Source: Streptosporangium becharense (GTDB lineage: Bacteria; Actinomycetota; Actinomycetes; Streptosporangiales; Streptosporangiaceae). From it: a stretch of DNA of 64,000 nt. Shown here piece after piece: positions 8,561 to 17,040 of the stretch (position 1 is its first letter; each line of letters opens with the position of its first letter). Where the stretch lies: assembly GCF_014204985.1 (NCBI RefSeq), contig NZ_JACHMP010000001.1, positions 1-64,000 on the forward strand, written 5' to 3'. The translations under genes were made by a program, and so were the position numbers. The notes under the pieces were generated by a model. The model made no database searches and was not told the DNA's origin. It saw only the letters and a list, made by a program, of their open reading frames with translations.

Positions 8561-9181
8561 GTGGCTGACCGCAAGCACGGCCGCCCCGCGCCGGAGACGC
8601 ACTCGACCGTCGCGGCCGAAGACTGGTACGGCGACGACCTGTCGGGGCAGAGCCACGAGCGGGTCGCCTTCGTCGGCGTGGACATGACCGAGACGGAGAG
8701 CCGGGGTGCGGTCTTCTCCGAGTGCACCTTCCAGGATGTCCGTTTCAATGCCTCCACGCACTCCGACACGGCGTTCCTGAACTGCACCTTCGTCCGGTGC
8801 ACGTTCTTCGACGCCACCTTCACCAGGTGCAAGTTCGTCGGCAGCGTGTTCGACCGCTGCACCTTCGACCTGCTGAAGGTCAGCGGCGGAGACTGGTCGT
8901 TCGCCGGCCTGCCCGGGGCCGACCTGCACAGCGCCTCCTTCGTCGACGTGCGGCTGCGTGAGGCCGACCTCACCGGCGCGCGCTGCGAGGGCGCCACGCT
9001 CCGCGGGGCCGACCTGGCGGGCGCCTGGCTGCACAGCGCCAAGCTCTCCCGTTGCGACCTGCGGGGCAGCGAGCTGTCCTCCCTCGACCCGTTCAATGTC
9101 GAGATGAAAGGCGCGATCGTCGACATCCAGCAGGCCGTGGTGATCGCCGAGGCTCTGGGCCTGGAGGTGCGTCCCGGCTGA
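8561..9181 (+). CDS. Pentapeptide-repeat protein
   Basis: Residues about 40-165 contain tandem A(D/N)LXX-like pentapeptides with many F/L centres (VFSECTFQDVRFN, AFLNCTFVRCTFFDATFTRC, ADLTGARCEGATLRGADLAG), predicting a right-handed quadrilateral beta-helix. Relatives such as MfpA and Qnr mimic DNA and shield gyrase, but many have no known role, so drug resistance is not claimed. I chose the GTG at 8561; the frame is also open to a GTG at 8492. A 31-codon frame with its own GGAAGG site (ATG 8473 to stop 8568) overlaps this start and might couple translation. Confidence 0.82.
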   Translation: MADRKHGRPAPETHSTVAAEDWYGDDLSGQSHERVAFVGVDMTETESRGAVFSECTFQDVRFNASTHSDTAFLNCTFVRCTFFDATFTRCKFVGSVFDRCTFDLLKVSGGDWSFAGLPGADLHSASFVDVRLREADLTGARCEGATLRGADLAGAWLHSAKLSRCDLRGSELSSLDPFNVEMKGAIVDIQQAVVIAEALGLEVRPG

Positions 9182-9241
9182 GCCGCCGGCGCCCGCCCAG
9201 CCCCGGCCCGGGGCACGATCGCGTCCAGGCCGGGGCCCAGC

Positions 9242-9296
9242 CGGCGGGGGGGCGATCGCACCCGAGCCGGAGCCCGGGTGCGATCGCCCCCCGCCG
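9242..9296. terminator. Strong bidirectional hairpin terminator
   Basis: A long GC stem (5' arm about 9242-9264, 3' arm about 9275-9296, sharing GCGATCGCACCCG and its complement) with a ~10-base loop lies between two convergent genes. It can fold equally well in both transcripts and is the natural end of both. Confidence 0.75.
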
Positions 9297-9300
9297 GGCG

Positions 9301-11271
9301 TCACCTGGTGGCGCCGGCCACCCACTTCGGCGCGCCGTACTGGTAGGCGCCGAGGCTCGGGACGGGGTCCGTCGAGCCGTCGTTCACACCGGGCAGCGGG
9401 ATCGCCGCGTTCCGCGCCGGCGAGGCCTCGGACAGCCGGTAGTCGTGCCGCGCCGGGTCGGCGAACAGCGGGTCCACGTCGGCCGGCAGGTTGTTGGACA
9501 GCACCATGCCGCCGTTCGTGGCGTCCTTCAGCCCCCGGATCGGGCCGATGTTGTTGTACACCTTGGTGCCGGTCGAGGCGTTCGGCTCCTTGACGTAGAA
9601 CATCGTCATGCCGCCGGTGTTGTTGTAGACGAGGTTGTCGCGCGAGCCGCTGCCCAGGCCGTTGAGCATGACGGTGCCCTCGGAGTTCCCCCACCCCACG
9701 TTGTTCGCGATGGTGATGTTGCTCTGCCCGTTGTCGGCGTAGACACCGGAGACCGCGAACGAGGTGACGCCCGCCGGCGGGGTGCCGTCGTGCAGGACGT
9801 TGTGATCGATCGAGGTCCGCAGCATGTCGGCGGCGCAGCAGGTGTAGATCGCGGCCGTGTCCAGGCTCAGCCGGGCGTACAGCGAGATGTCGTTGTAGGC
9901 GATCCGGTCCGGGCCGGGCGTGCCCCCGATGACGGTGTCCCACTGCAGGTTGACGCCGCTGCGGCCGACCCGGTAGATGGTGTTGTTCGTCACCGTCTGG
10001 CTGTTGCCCTGCACGGCGACCCCCGCCGCGTAGGTGCCCATGTAGTCCACGTCGTGGATCATGTTGTTGTGCGCGGTGTTCCGCTGCCCGCGCAGGGCGA
10101 TGCCGTTGCCGGCGCTCAGCGAGAGGTCGCTGTTGACGACCTTGTTGTCCGTGCCGTTGAGGACGATGCCGGTGTCGGCGACGCCCCTGGTCACGGTCGA
10201 TCCGCAGTCGGTGCCTCCGCGGGTGATGTCGGTGTAGTGGGACAGGTACGTGCCGGTGACGCCGTCGATCGTGACGCCGGTGCTGGCCACGCCGGTCTCG
10301 ATGGTCGAGGCGAAGAGGCCGACGCCCGCGACCGTCGTGTGGCTCGCGTTCCTCAGGTCGAAGGCCAGCGACCGGGTCTTCGCCTCGATCACGTGCCGGT
10401 TGGGGGTGTCCTCGCCGTAGAGGTAGAGCCGCTTGCCGGCCGGGTCGTAGAACCAGGTGCCGGGGTGGGCGAGCTCGCCGATCTTGCCGGAGAGCGCGTA
10501 CCGCGTCTCCTTCGGCACCACCTTACGGACGCAGGGCGGCACCGCGTCGAGGGTCACGGACCCCGCGTCGGAGTTCTTGATCGTGGACGTCGCCGTCACG
10601 TACCAGTAGCTCGTCAGCACCCGGGCGCCGTTCCAGTACCCGGCCGGGCGGGTCAGCGCGTCGTCGACGATGGTGGCCTCGGCGCTGCCGGGGCCGGCGT
10701 ACTCCCGCACCGGGTCGAGCAGGTCGAGGCCCGGGTACGGGAACTGCGCCTCGACGTTCATCTTCCCGTCGGTGAAGGTCTGGACGGTGGTGACGTCGGA
10801 GCCGAGGTCGGCGCGCGCGCTGTGGACGTGGCCGGCCTCCACCGCCCTGCTGAACGGCGAGTCCGCCGCGAACGGGTCGGTCTCCGCGATGCGCGCCACA
10901 TCCCGGGCGGTCACCTTCGACCAGCCCTTGATCCGCGTCGTACCGCTCAGCGTCACCCGGGCGCCGGGGAACGCGCGGTAGGTGACGGGCCGCTTCGCGG
11001 TGCCCGAACGGGCCGGTACCACGGTCTCCCGGTAGGTGCCCGACATGATCAGGCACGTGTCGCCGGGTGCCATGGCGTCGGCGCACTGCTGGATGCGGCG
11101 GTACGGCGCGGCGGGCGACCGGCCGGAGGCGGACTCCCCGCCCCAGGGGGCCACGTAGTACGTCCTGCCGCCGGCGTGCCCGCCCGCCTCGGCGGCCGCC
11201 GGTACGGAGGTCGCCGCACCCGCCGTCGTCAGGAGCAGCACGGCCGCCATCGGCCGGAAAGTCCGTAACAC
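9301..11271 (-). CDS. Secreted parallel beta-helix protein (polysaccharide lyase/hydrolase-like)
   Basis: A Sec signal peptide (LRTFRPMAAVLLLTTAGAA, cleavage near PAAA) is followed by TYYVAPWGGESASGRSPAAP, the usual opening of secreted right-handed beta-helix enzymes. The middle shows many Asn/Val-rich rungs (VVNSDLSLSAGNGIALRG, TVTNNTIYRVGRSGVNLQ, ITIANNVGWGN). The fold matches pectate-lyase-like and GH-type polysaccharide-active proteins; no catalytic set can be assigned. I prefer the GTG at 11271 because GGGAGAG lies 4-6 bases before it; the ATG at 11283 has no ribosome site. It is last in the sugar-transport operon and probably acts outside the cell on the polymer this locus degrades. Confidence 0.82.
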   Translation of the reverse strand: MLRTFRPMAAVLLLTTAGAATSVPAAAEAGGHAGGRTYYVAPWGGESASGRSPAAPYRRIQQCADAMAPGDTCLIMSGTYRETVVPARSGTAKRPVTYRAFPGARVTLSGTTRIKGWSKVTARDVARIAETDPFAADSPFSRAVEAGHVHSARADLGSDVTTVQTFTDGKMNVEAQFPYPGLDLLDPVREYAGPGSAEATIVDDALTRPAGYWNGARVLTSYWYVTATSTIKNSDAGSVTLDAVPPCVRKVVPKETRYALSGKIGELAHPGTWFYDPAGKRLYLYGEDTPNRHVIEAKTRSLAFDLRNASHTTVAGVGLFASTIETGVASTGVTIDGVTGTYLSHYTDITRGGTDCGSTVTRGVADTGIVLNGTDNKVVNSDLSLSAGNGIALRGQRNTAHNNMIHDVDYMGTYAAGVAVQGNSQTVTNNTIYRVGRSGVNLQWDTVIGGTPGPDRIAYNDISLYARLSLDTAAIYTCCAADMLRTSIDHNVLHDGTPPAGVTSFAVSGVYADNGQSNITIANNVGWGNSEGTVMLNGLGSGSRDNLVYNNTGGMTMFYVKEPNASTGTKVYNNIGPIRGLKDATNGGMVLSNNLPADVDPLFADPARHDYRLSEASPARNAAIPLPGVNDGSTDPVPSLGAYQYGAPKWVAGATR

Positions 11272-11312
11272 GTTCTCTCCCATTCGGTTGACGAATCGGT
11301 TGACGAGGCCGT

Positions 11313-12170
11313 TCAGCCCTTGACGGCACCGACCGTGAGGCCGCTGATGATGTGACGCTGCATGTAGACGAAGAAGATGACGACCGGTGCCACCGCCAGC
11401 AGCAGGTTGGGGAACACCTTCGTCAGGTCGGTCGAGTACTGGCTGATCCCCGCGTAGATCGCCGTCGTCACCGTGTACCTGCCGGACCCCGGGCTGAGCA
11501 GGATCTGCGGGCTGACGAAGTCGTTCCAGATGCCGATCGAGTTGAGGATCAGCACGGTCACCACCGCGGGCCGCATCAGCGGGAAGACGATCGTCCAGAA
11601 GGTCCGCAGCCTCCCCGCGCCGTCGATCATCGCGGCCTGGTCGATCGAGACCGGGATGGTGCGGATGAATCCGACGAACAGGAAGATGCTCACCGGGAGC
11701 GTCGAGGCCACGTCATGCGCCACCAGGCCGGTCACGGTGTTGGCCAGGCCGACCGAGCGGAGCACGTAGATCACTGGGATCACCAGGGCGGCGGCGGGGA
11801 TGAAGGTGCCCGCGAGGAAGTACAGCAGCACCAGCTGGGTGCGGCGCTTGAGGCTTCTCGCGATCACGTAGGCGGCCGGTCCCGCCAGCAGGATGCACAG
11901 GACGTCCACCACGACGACCAGGAAGAGCGTGAACCCGTAGCCGCCGATGACGTTGTACTGGGGGCTGTTGACGGCGGCCCAGAGGTAGTCCAGCGTGAGG
12001 TCCCCCACCGGCAGTGAGAAGGGGTTGTTGAGGATGTCCTCCTGCGTTTTGAAGCTGTTGACCACGAGCAGGTAGACCGGCACGGTCATGGCCAGGAAGA
12101 GCAGGGTCAGCATGACCGGGCGCACGATGCCGCGCCGGCGTCCGGGTTCGGTTTGCGTGTGTACGACCAT
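11313..12170 (-). CDS. Carbohydrate ABC transporter permease (MalG-type)
   Basis: This 285-residue protein has six transmembrane helices and the EAA loop of the MalG/CUT1 class (SIDQAAMIDGAGRLRTFWTIVFPLMRPAVVT). The ATG at 12170 sits six bases after GGAG; a GTG one codon earlier is possible. The gene begins within 10 bp of the MalF-type stop, so the two permeases are co-translated and should form a heterodimeric channel for an oligosaccharide. No cognate ATPase is in the locus, which is normal for actinomycete sugar importers that share one MsiK-like ATPase. Confidence 0.92.
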   Translation of the reverse strand: MVVHTQTEPGRRRGIVRPVMLTLLFLAMTVPVYLLVVNSFKTQEDILNNPFSLPVGDLTLDYLWAAVNSPQYNVIGGYGFTLFLVVVVDVLCILLAGPAAYVIARSLKRRTQLVLLYFLAGTFIPAAALVIPVIYVLRSVGLANTVTGLVAHDVASTLPVSIFLFVGFIRTIPVSIDQAAMIDGAGRLRTFWTIVFPLMRPAVVTVLILNSIGIWNDFVSPQILLSPGSGRYTVTTAIYAGISQYSTDLTKVFPNLLLAVAPVVIFFVYMQRHIISGLTVGAVKG

Positions 12171-12179
12171 CACCTGCTC

Positions 12180-13148
12180 CTAACCTGTCGCGGCCCGGTC
12201 CTGGCGGTTGCGCACCGCGGTCACCAGCAGGGCGAGCGCCGCGCACACGACCATGAGGAACACGGCCTGCGCGTTGGCGTAGCCGACCTTCGTCCCCTCG
12301 AAGGACCGGGCGAGGATGAGGAACGAGTAGGTCTGCGTCGCCCCCGCGGGTCCTCCGCCGGTGAGGCTCACGACCAGGTCGTAGGTCTTGATCAACCCGA
12401 TGAGGTTGAGGACGGTCGCCACGGTGATCACCGGTGAGATCATCGGGATGACCACGCGCATGTTGGTCTGGTGCCTGGTCGCGCCGTCGATCGCCGCGGC
12501 CTCCAGCAGTTCGGCGGGGACGGTCTGGAGTGCCGCGATGAACAGCACGACGTTGAATCCGAAGCCGGCCCACACGATCACCCCGATCAGCGAGATCAGG
12601 GCGAGCTGTTCCTCGAAGAGGAAACCGATCGGCCCGATGCCGAAACGCTGGAGCGTGCTGTTGACGGCGCCGTTCGTGCCGAGGATCGCCGCCCAGAGGA
12701 AACCGAGGATCAGCGCGCTGATCACGTGCGGGTAGTAGGCGAGGGTGCGGAAGAACGAGTTCGTCCGCGAGCGCTCCTTCAGCAGCAGCGCGTAGACCAG
12801 GCCGCCGCCGATCATGAGCACGGTGCCGGAGACCGCGATGGCCGCGGTGACGTACCAGGCCCGCGACGAGCTCGGATCGTCGAACAGGTGCAGGTAGTTC
12901 TCGAACCCGATGAACACGGCGTCGGAGAAGCCGTTCCAGTCCGTCAGGCTGAGGTAGACCGCCACGCCCACCGGCACGACGGTCATCACGGTGTAGAGCA
13001 GCACGGACGGAGCCAGGAGCCCGAACGTGACGGCGCCCTCCCGATACCTGGCGAGCCTCCGGCCGGCGGGTGCCGGGCTCCGGCGCGGCGTGCCCGGCTC
13101 CCGCTCCCGGGGCTCCCGCCGCTGCGTCAGCTCTGCGAGTTCCACCAC
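12180..13148 (-). CDS. Carbohydrate ABC transporter permease (MalF-type)
   Basis: Six membrane segments follow a ~35-residue basic N-terminus, with the CUT1 EAA loop PAELLEAAAIDGATRHQTNMRVVIPM. Upstream the frame remains open through the binding-protein gene, so the start must be inferred. GTG codons at 13148 or 13145 lie inside the last codons of the binding protein, giving about a 20-base overlap and coupled translation. The start could also be a CTG overlapping that stop. Function: one half of the oligosaccharide channel with the MalG-type partner. Confidence 0.85.
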   Translation of the reverse strand: MVELAELTQRREPREREPGTPRRSPAPAGRRLARYREGAVTFGLLAPSVLLYTVMTVVPVGVAVYLSLTDWNGFSDAVFIGFENYLHLFDDPSSSRAWYVTAAIAVSGTVLMIGGGLVYALLLKERSRTNSFFRTLAYYPHVISALILGFLWAAILGTNGAVNSTLQRFGIGPIGFLFEEQLALISLIGVIVWAGFGFNVVLFIAALQTVPAELLEAAAIDGATRHQTNMRVVIPMISPVITVATVLNLIGLIKTYDLVVSLTGGGPAGATQTYSFLILARSFEGTKVGYANAQAVFLMVVCAALALLVTAVRNRQDRAATG

Positions 13149-14374
13149 TTGTCCAGACTCTCGGCGACCTGCTTGGCCGTGGCACCGGTGTACAGGGACT
13201 GGACCTGCGTGTTGAGCTCGGCCGGGTAGCCCTCGATCGGCTGGCGCGCACCCGCCTTGACGATGACGGACGGCGCCGCGTCGAGGATCTTCTGCACCTC
13301 GGTGCCGAGGCTGGACGTCTTGTAGGGGAAGCCCTTGCGCAGGTTGCCGTCGGAGGCGAGCTGGCTCTCGACCGCGACGGGATCGGTGACCAGCCACTTC
13401 ACGAACTCGATCGCCGCCGCCTTGTTCTTGGAGGCGCTGGTGACGACGTACGGGCTGGCGATGTTGCCGAACTGACCGGACGGGTACGCGCCGTCCGTCG
13501 GCATGCTGAACACGCCGATCTCGTCGCTCTTCTTCGCGGCGTCCGCCGCGGGGACGAAGAAGGAGCCCATGATGTACATCGCGGACTTGCCGTTGAGGAA
13601 GGCCGTCTGTCCGTCCGAGTAGGTCAGGCCGAGCGCGCTCTTGTCCAGGTATCCCTGGTCGATCCAGTTCCTGTGGCGCTCGAGGTACTTCACGTAGTCG
13701 CTGCCGGCGAACGTGACCTGCTTCTGCTTGCGCTTGACGATCCACTCGGGGTCGGCGGTCAGCACACCGGAGTCCGCCATCTGGGAGAACTGCGCGCCCG
13801 GCACCCACTGGCCCGCGGTCTGCAGCGGCGTGTAGCCGGCGGCCTTCAGCTTGGCCATGGCGTCCTGGAACTGGTCGAGCGTCCTGATGCCCGTCGCGTC
13901 GACGCCGGCCTTGGCGAAGGCCGCCTTGTTGTAGAAGACGAGCGACTGGATCTGCTGGCCGACGCCGACCAGGTAGCGCTTGCCGTTGATGGCGTACTGG
14001 TCCACCAGCGGGGTCTGACCGGTCCATTCCTGGTCGGTGAGGTCGGCGAACAGGGCGGCGTTCTCCGGGGTCGGCGTGACCTGCTGGGCGATGTCCGGCG
14101 GGTCGCCCGCGGCGAGGTCCTGAGTGAGCTTCGCGGTTGCCGTGATCGTTCCGGTCAGCTCCAGGTTGACCTTGACGCCGGGGTGGCTCTGCTCGTACTT
14201 CGCGAACAGTCCCTTCCAGTACTGCTCGGTCAGGTTCGGGCTGATGTTGACGATGATCCGGAGGGTCGTCTTACCGGCCTCCGCCGGTTCGGCACCGCCG
14301 CAGGCGGCGGTCGAGACCACGACCGTGGTGACCGCGACCGTGGCGGCGCACGCCCGGCGCATCAGCTTTCCCAT
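13127..14374 (-). CDS. Sugar-binding ABC transporter lipoprotein
   Basis: The protein begins with a lipoprotein signal (basic MRRACAATVAV stretch, lipobox STAAC) and continues as a family 1 extracellular solute-binding protein of about 415 residues (LRIIVNISPNLTEQYW, then PDIAQQVTPTPENAALFADLTD). I chose the ATG at 14374; an in-frame ATG at 14392 lies upstream. It should capture a sugar released by the locus enzymes. A regulatory palindrome at 14588-14597 lies about 215 bases upstream, so this operon probably has its own promoter controlled by the GntR/FCD regulator. Confidence 0.9.
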   Translation of the reverse strand: MGKLMRRACAATVAVTTVVVSTAACGGAEPAEAGKTTLRIIVNISPNLTEQYWKGLFAKYEQSHPGVKVNLELTGTITATAKLTQDLAAGDPPDIAQQVTPTPENAALFADLTDQEWTGQTPLVDQYAINGKRYLVGVGQQIQSLVFYNKAAFAKAGVDATGIRTLDQFQDAMAKLKAAGYTPLQTAGQWVPGAQFSQMADSGVLTADPEWIVKRKQKQVTFAGSDYVKYLERHRNWIDQGYLDKSALGLTYSDGQTAFLNGKSAMYIMGSFFVPAADAAKKSDEIGVFSMPTDGAYPSGQFGNIASPYVVTSASKNKAAAIEFVKWLVTDPVAVESQLASDGNLRKGFPYKTSSLGTEVQKILDAAPSVIVKAGARQPIEGYPAELNTQVQSLYTGATAKQVAESLDKWWNSQS

Positions 14375-14587
14375 ATGCGCTACACGCTCCATTGCAAGTT
14401 GTGACCGAACCGGTCGTGGGGGTGGATCCCGGGCTTCGAGGCGTAGCCTGCCCGCGGCCGCCGGATGGGGTGTCGTGCGACAGACCGTCGACGCCGAGCG
14501 CGTAGCGGGTGTCCGGCCCTGTGGTGCCTGGGACAACGGATGGCCTTGTCGGGAACGCCATCGACCACCAGCCCTAACGTTCATCGT

Positions 14588-14605
14588 CTATCGATAGGAG
14601 ATGTT
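14588..14605. promoter_or_regulatory. Putative GntR/FCD operator, copy A
   Basis: CTATCGATAG (14588-14597) is a perfect palindrome and is the left part of ATCGATAGGAGATGTT, which matches the ATCGATA-N2-CGAT pattern found at four other promoters of this locus. It lies upstream of the sugar-transport operon on the minus strand. Confidence 0.6.
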
Positions 14606-14762
14606 ATGTGGCATACCTAACTTGTTCAAGGGTCATTTGGTGAGTGACCGCAAGGGCCGGGCCCGACGGATCGGCCGCCGCCCGCGCCGACGCGAGCGAC
14701 GCGCGCGGAGCCTCCGGCTGTGGCGGTACAGCGCCACGGCCGCCGCCCGGCGATCGGGCGGC

Positions 14763-14815
14763 GGGACCGGTGACGTCAGGCACCGTCACGGGACCGGTGA
14801 CGTCAGGCACCGTCA
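14763..14815. repeat. 27-bp tandem duplication at the fucosidase 3' end
   Basis: The unit GGGACCGGTGACGTCAGGCA plus CCGTCAC occurs twice head to tail at 14763-14789 and 14790-14815, the second copy running into the fucosidase stop codon. It looks like a recent slippage or recombination duplication. The rest of 14606-14762 shows no gene. Confidence 0.7.
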
Positions 14816-16093
14816 GGAGGCGTCGTCGCGCAGCACGAGCTCGACGACGGGAAGCAGCACGTCGGGTGCGACGACGGGCAGGGTCAGCGTGAGCGTCCCC
14901 GGAGGCTGGCCGGGCAGCGCGAGGTTGTTGTGCTCGTCCGCGCCGCCGTCCACCCGGTGGAAGCGCACCTCCGAGCCGTCGTGGAGCAGCTGCGCGTACC
15001 GCACCCGCCCCGCCAGCCCCGGCAGGTGCACGTGCTTGAGCGGCCAGACCGGCAGGTGCAGGTAGAGACGGTCGCCACGCCGGGTGTAGAGCGCGTTCGG
15101 CGGCGGCTCGAAGCCGCTCGGCCCGGCTCCGTGCACGGCCCTGGCGTGCAGGGACATCCACTCGCCGATGGCGTCCATCGTCTTCCTGGCCCGGGGGTCC
15201 AGCGCGCCTCGCCCGGTGGGCCCGACGTTGAGCAGCAGGTTGCCGCCGCACGCGACGGACTGGACGAGCATCCGCACCAGCAGGGCGGGATCCTTGTAGT
15301 CGTGGTTGTCGCGGTCGTACCCCCACGACCCGTTGAGCGTGTGGCACGCCTCCCACATGACCTCGACGCCGTCGCGGGTGACCGGCCGGTCGGGCTGGTA
15401 CTGCTCGGGCGTCACGTAGTCGCCGGGGATGCCCAGGCGGTCGTTGACGATGATCTCCGGTTGCAGGTCGCGGACCGACCTCATCAGCTCCTCGGCACCC
15501 CAGTCGCCGGGTCCCTTGCCCGGCAGCCCCGCACCGGCCGAGGGATAGGTGAAGTCGAAGAAGAGCAGGTCGATCGGGCCGTACCCGGTGAGCAGCTCGC
15601 GCACCTGCCCCTGCATGTACGCCCGGTAGCGCGCCATGTCCCGCGAGGCGTTCGCTTCGGGCGGGACGCTGTCGCGCAGCGGGTGGTACCGGTCGACGGT
15701 GAAGTCGGGGTGGCGCCAGTCGAGCAGCGAGTAGTACAGGCCCACGCGCAGGCCCTCCGCGCGCATGGCCTCGGCGAACTCGGCGACCAGGTCCCGGCCG
15801 GCCACCCGGGCGGAGGTGTAGCCGGTCAGCGCCGAGTCGAAGAGGCAGAACCCGTCGTGGTGCTTGGCCGTCAGCACCGCGTACCGCGCTCCGGCGGCCC
15901 GTGCCGTCCTGGCCAGTTCCCCGGCGTCGAACAGGTCAGGGTCGAACCGCTCCAGGTAGCGGTCGTAGTCGGCGTCCGACATCGCCTCACGGCTGCGCAC
16001 CCATTCGTGCCGGGCCGCGAGGCTGTACAGGCCGAAGTGGACGAACATCCCGAAGCGCGCCGCTTCGAACCACCCGGTGGAGCGCACTGGCAC
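14813..16093 (-). CDS. Alpha-L-fucosidase (GH29)
   Basis: This 426-residue protein opens with the GH29 signature WFEAARFGMFVHFGLYSL and has YAVLTAKHHDGFCLF in the TIM barrel. The segment PIDLLFFDFTYPS carries the aspartate in the position of the family nucleophile (LWFD in classical members). No signal peptide is visible, so it likely acts on oligosaccharides after import. The GTG start at 16093 has GGAGA five bases upstream. It retains configuration and releases L-fucose from fucosylated glycans. It is divergent from the RraA-like gene across a shared operator and upstream of the sugar-transport operon. Confidence 0.93.
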   Translation of the reverse strand: MPVRSTGWFEAARFGMFVHFGLYSLAARHEWVRSREAMSDADYDRYLERFDPDLFDAGELARTARAAGARYAVLTAKHHDGFCLFDSALTGYTSARVAGRDLVAEFAEAMRAEGLRVGLYYSLLDWRHPDFTVDRYHPLRDSVPPEANASRDMARYRAYMQGQVRELLTGYGPIDLLFFDFTYPSAGAGLPGKGPGDWGAEELMRSVRDLQPEIIVNDRLGIPGDYVTPEQYQPDRPVTRDGVEVMWEACHTLNGSWGYDRDNHDYKDPALLVRMLVQSVACGGNLLLNVGPTGRGALDPRARKTMDAIGEWMSLHARAVHGAGPSGFEPPPNALYTRRGDRLYLHLPVWPLKHVHLPGLAGRVRYAQLLHDGSEVRFHRVDGGADEHNNLALPGQPPGTLTLTLPVVAPDVLLPVVELVLRDDAS

Positions 16094-16141
16094 CCGAGTC
16101 TCCTCTCAAGGTTGACAGCCCTTGCCGATCGGCAGTTACAT

Positions 16142-16169
16142 CTATCATCGATAGGCGATAATATCGATG
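16142..16169. promoter_or_regulatory. Putative GntR/FCD operator, copy B
   Basis: CTATCATCGATAG at 16142-16154 overlaps ATCGATAGGCGATAAT (16147-16162), the best copy of the locus motif, followed by a further ATCGAT. It lies exactly between the divergent fucosidase and RraA-like genes and could control both. Confidence 0.7.
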
Positions 16170-16190
16170 CTGTTGGATGAGGGGCACTGC

Positions 16191-16994
16191 ATGAAAACGC
16201 ACGGGCATCTGGGGGCGCCGACCACGCAGGAGGCGGCCTACGAGGTGATGCTGGGGCCGGCCCAGGCCACGCCCTTCGTCCGGCCGACCACCCGCATGGT
16301 GGAGGCCCTCGCCGACGTGAGCGCGGCGACCGCCTGCGCCAAGCTCCACCAGATGGGCATCACCCGGACCTTCATCGACGGTCCCGTGCCGCTGCACCGG
16401 GAGCCCGACGTGCGCATCACCGGCGGCGCCGTGACGCTGCAGTTCCTGCCCCAGCGCGAGGACGTCTTCTCCGGCGCCGAGCAGGAGGACGCCGAGCGCA
16501 AGACCGCGCTCTGGGCGGTGCTGGAGTCCATCCGGCCGGGCGACGTGCTGGTCGTGTCGGCCCAGGCGAGCCACTTCACCGGCTGCCTCGGCGACATGCT
16601 CGTCCGCTACTTCAAGCTGCGCGGCGGAGCGGGCATCGTCGTCGACGGGCGGGTGCGTGACGCCGCACGGGTACGCGCTCTCGGCGTGCCGATCTGGTGC
16701 ACCGGGGTGACGCCGCACTACGCGTCGCAGACGGAGCTGTTCCCCTCCGCCTTCAACGTCCCGGTCGGGGTGGGCGGCACCCTGGTGACGCCCGGCGACA
16801 TCATCGTCGCCGACGAGGATGGAGCGGTCGTCGTGCCGCAGAAGAGCGCCGTCGCGGTGGCCGAGGACGCCCTCCGGCACCAGGACCGCGAGGCGTTCGC
16901 CCGCCGCCGCCTGGACGAGGGCGGGCGGCTGTCCGACTACTACCCGCTGACCGGTGACGGCCTGCAGGAGTATCTGGCCGGCCGCAACGGATGA
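16191..16994 (+). CDS. RraA-like/4-hydroxy-2-oxoacid aldolase family protein
   Basis: The 267-residue protein has the RraA/HMG-aldolase fold: GCLGDMLVRYFKLRGGAGIVVDGRVRD carries the Gly-rich loop and the Arg-Asp metal-binding pair, and GDIIVADEDGAVVVP is the conserved C-terminal strand. Members are Mg/Mn-dependent class II aldolases or oxaloacetate decarboxylases acting on 4-hydroxy-2-oxoacids, while E. coli RraA itself inhibits RNase E. In this sugar locus an aldolase cleaving a 2-keto-3-deoxy sugar acid is the reasonable guess. The ATG at 16191 follows GAGGGG; an ATG at 16167 is closer to the operator and could serve as a leaderless start. Confidence 0.8.
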   Translation: MKTHGHLGAPTTQEAAYEVMLGPAQATPFVRPTTRMVEALADVSAATACAKLHQMGITRTFIDGPVPLHREPDVRITGGAVTLQFLPQREDVFSGAEQEDAERKTALWAVLESIRPGDVLVVSAQASHFTGCLGDMLVRYFKLRGGAGIVVDGRVRDAARVRALGVPIWCTGVTPHYASQTELFPSAFNVPVGVGGTLVTPGDIIVADEDGAVVVPQKSAVAVAEDALRHQDREAFARRRLDEGGRLSDYYPLTGDGLQEYLAGRNG

Positions 16995-17004
16995 CGTGAG
17001 CGAC

Positions 17005-17034
17005 CCCGCCGGGGCGCCGCCTCGCCCCGGCGGG
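17005..17034. terminator. Bidirectional hairpin terminator
   Basis: CCCGCCGGGGCG (17005-17016) and its complement CGCCCCGGCGGG (17023-17034) form a 12-bp stem with a 6-base loop between the convergent RraA-like and aldo/keto reductase genes. Confidence 0.8.
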
Positions 17035-17040
17035 ATCCTC

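Noticed and set aside
8561-9181. Naming the pentapeptide protein a Qnr/MfpA quinolone-resistance factor
   Set aside because: Pentapeptide repeats alone do not show gyrase binding, and the repeat pattern is short and irregular.
9052-11268. Plus-strand frame of ~740 codons opposite the beta-helix gene
   Set aside because: The minus-strand protein has a signal peptide and family motifs; the plus-strand product is Val/Arg/Gly-rich noise.
13149-14027. In-frame upstream extension of the MalF-type permease
   Set aside because: It runs through the binding-protein coding sequence with no membrane-protein character; the permease begins near 13148.
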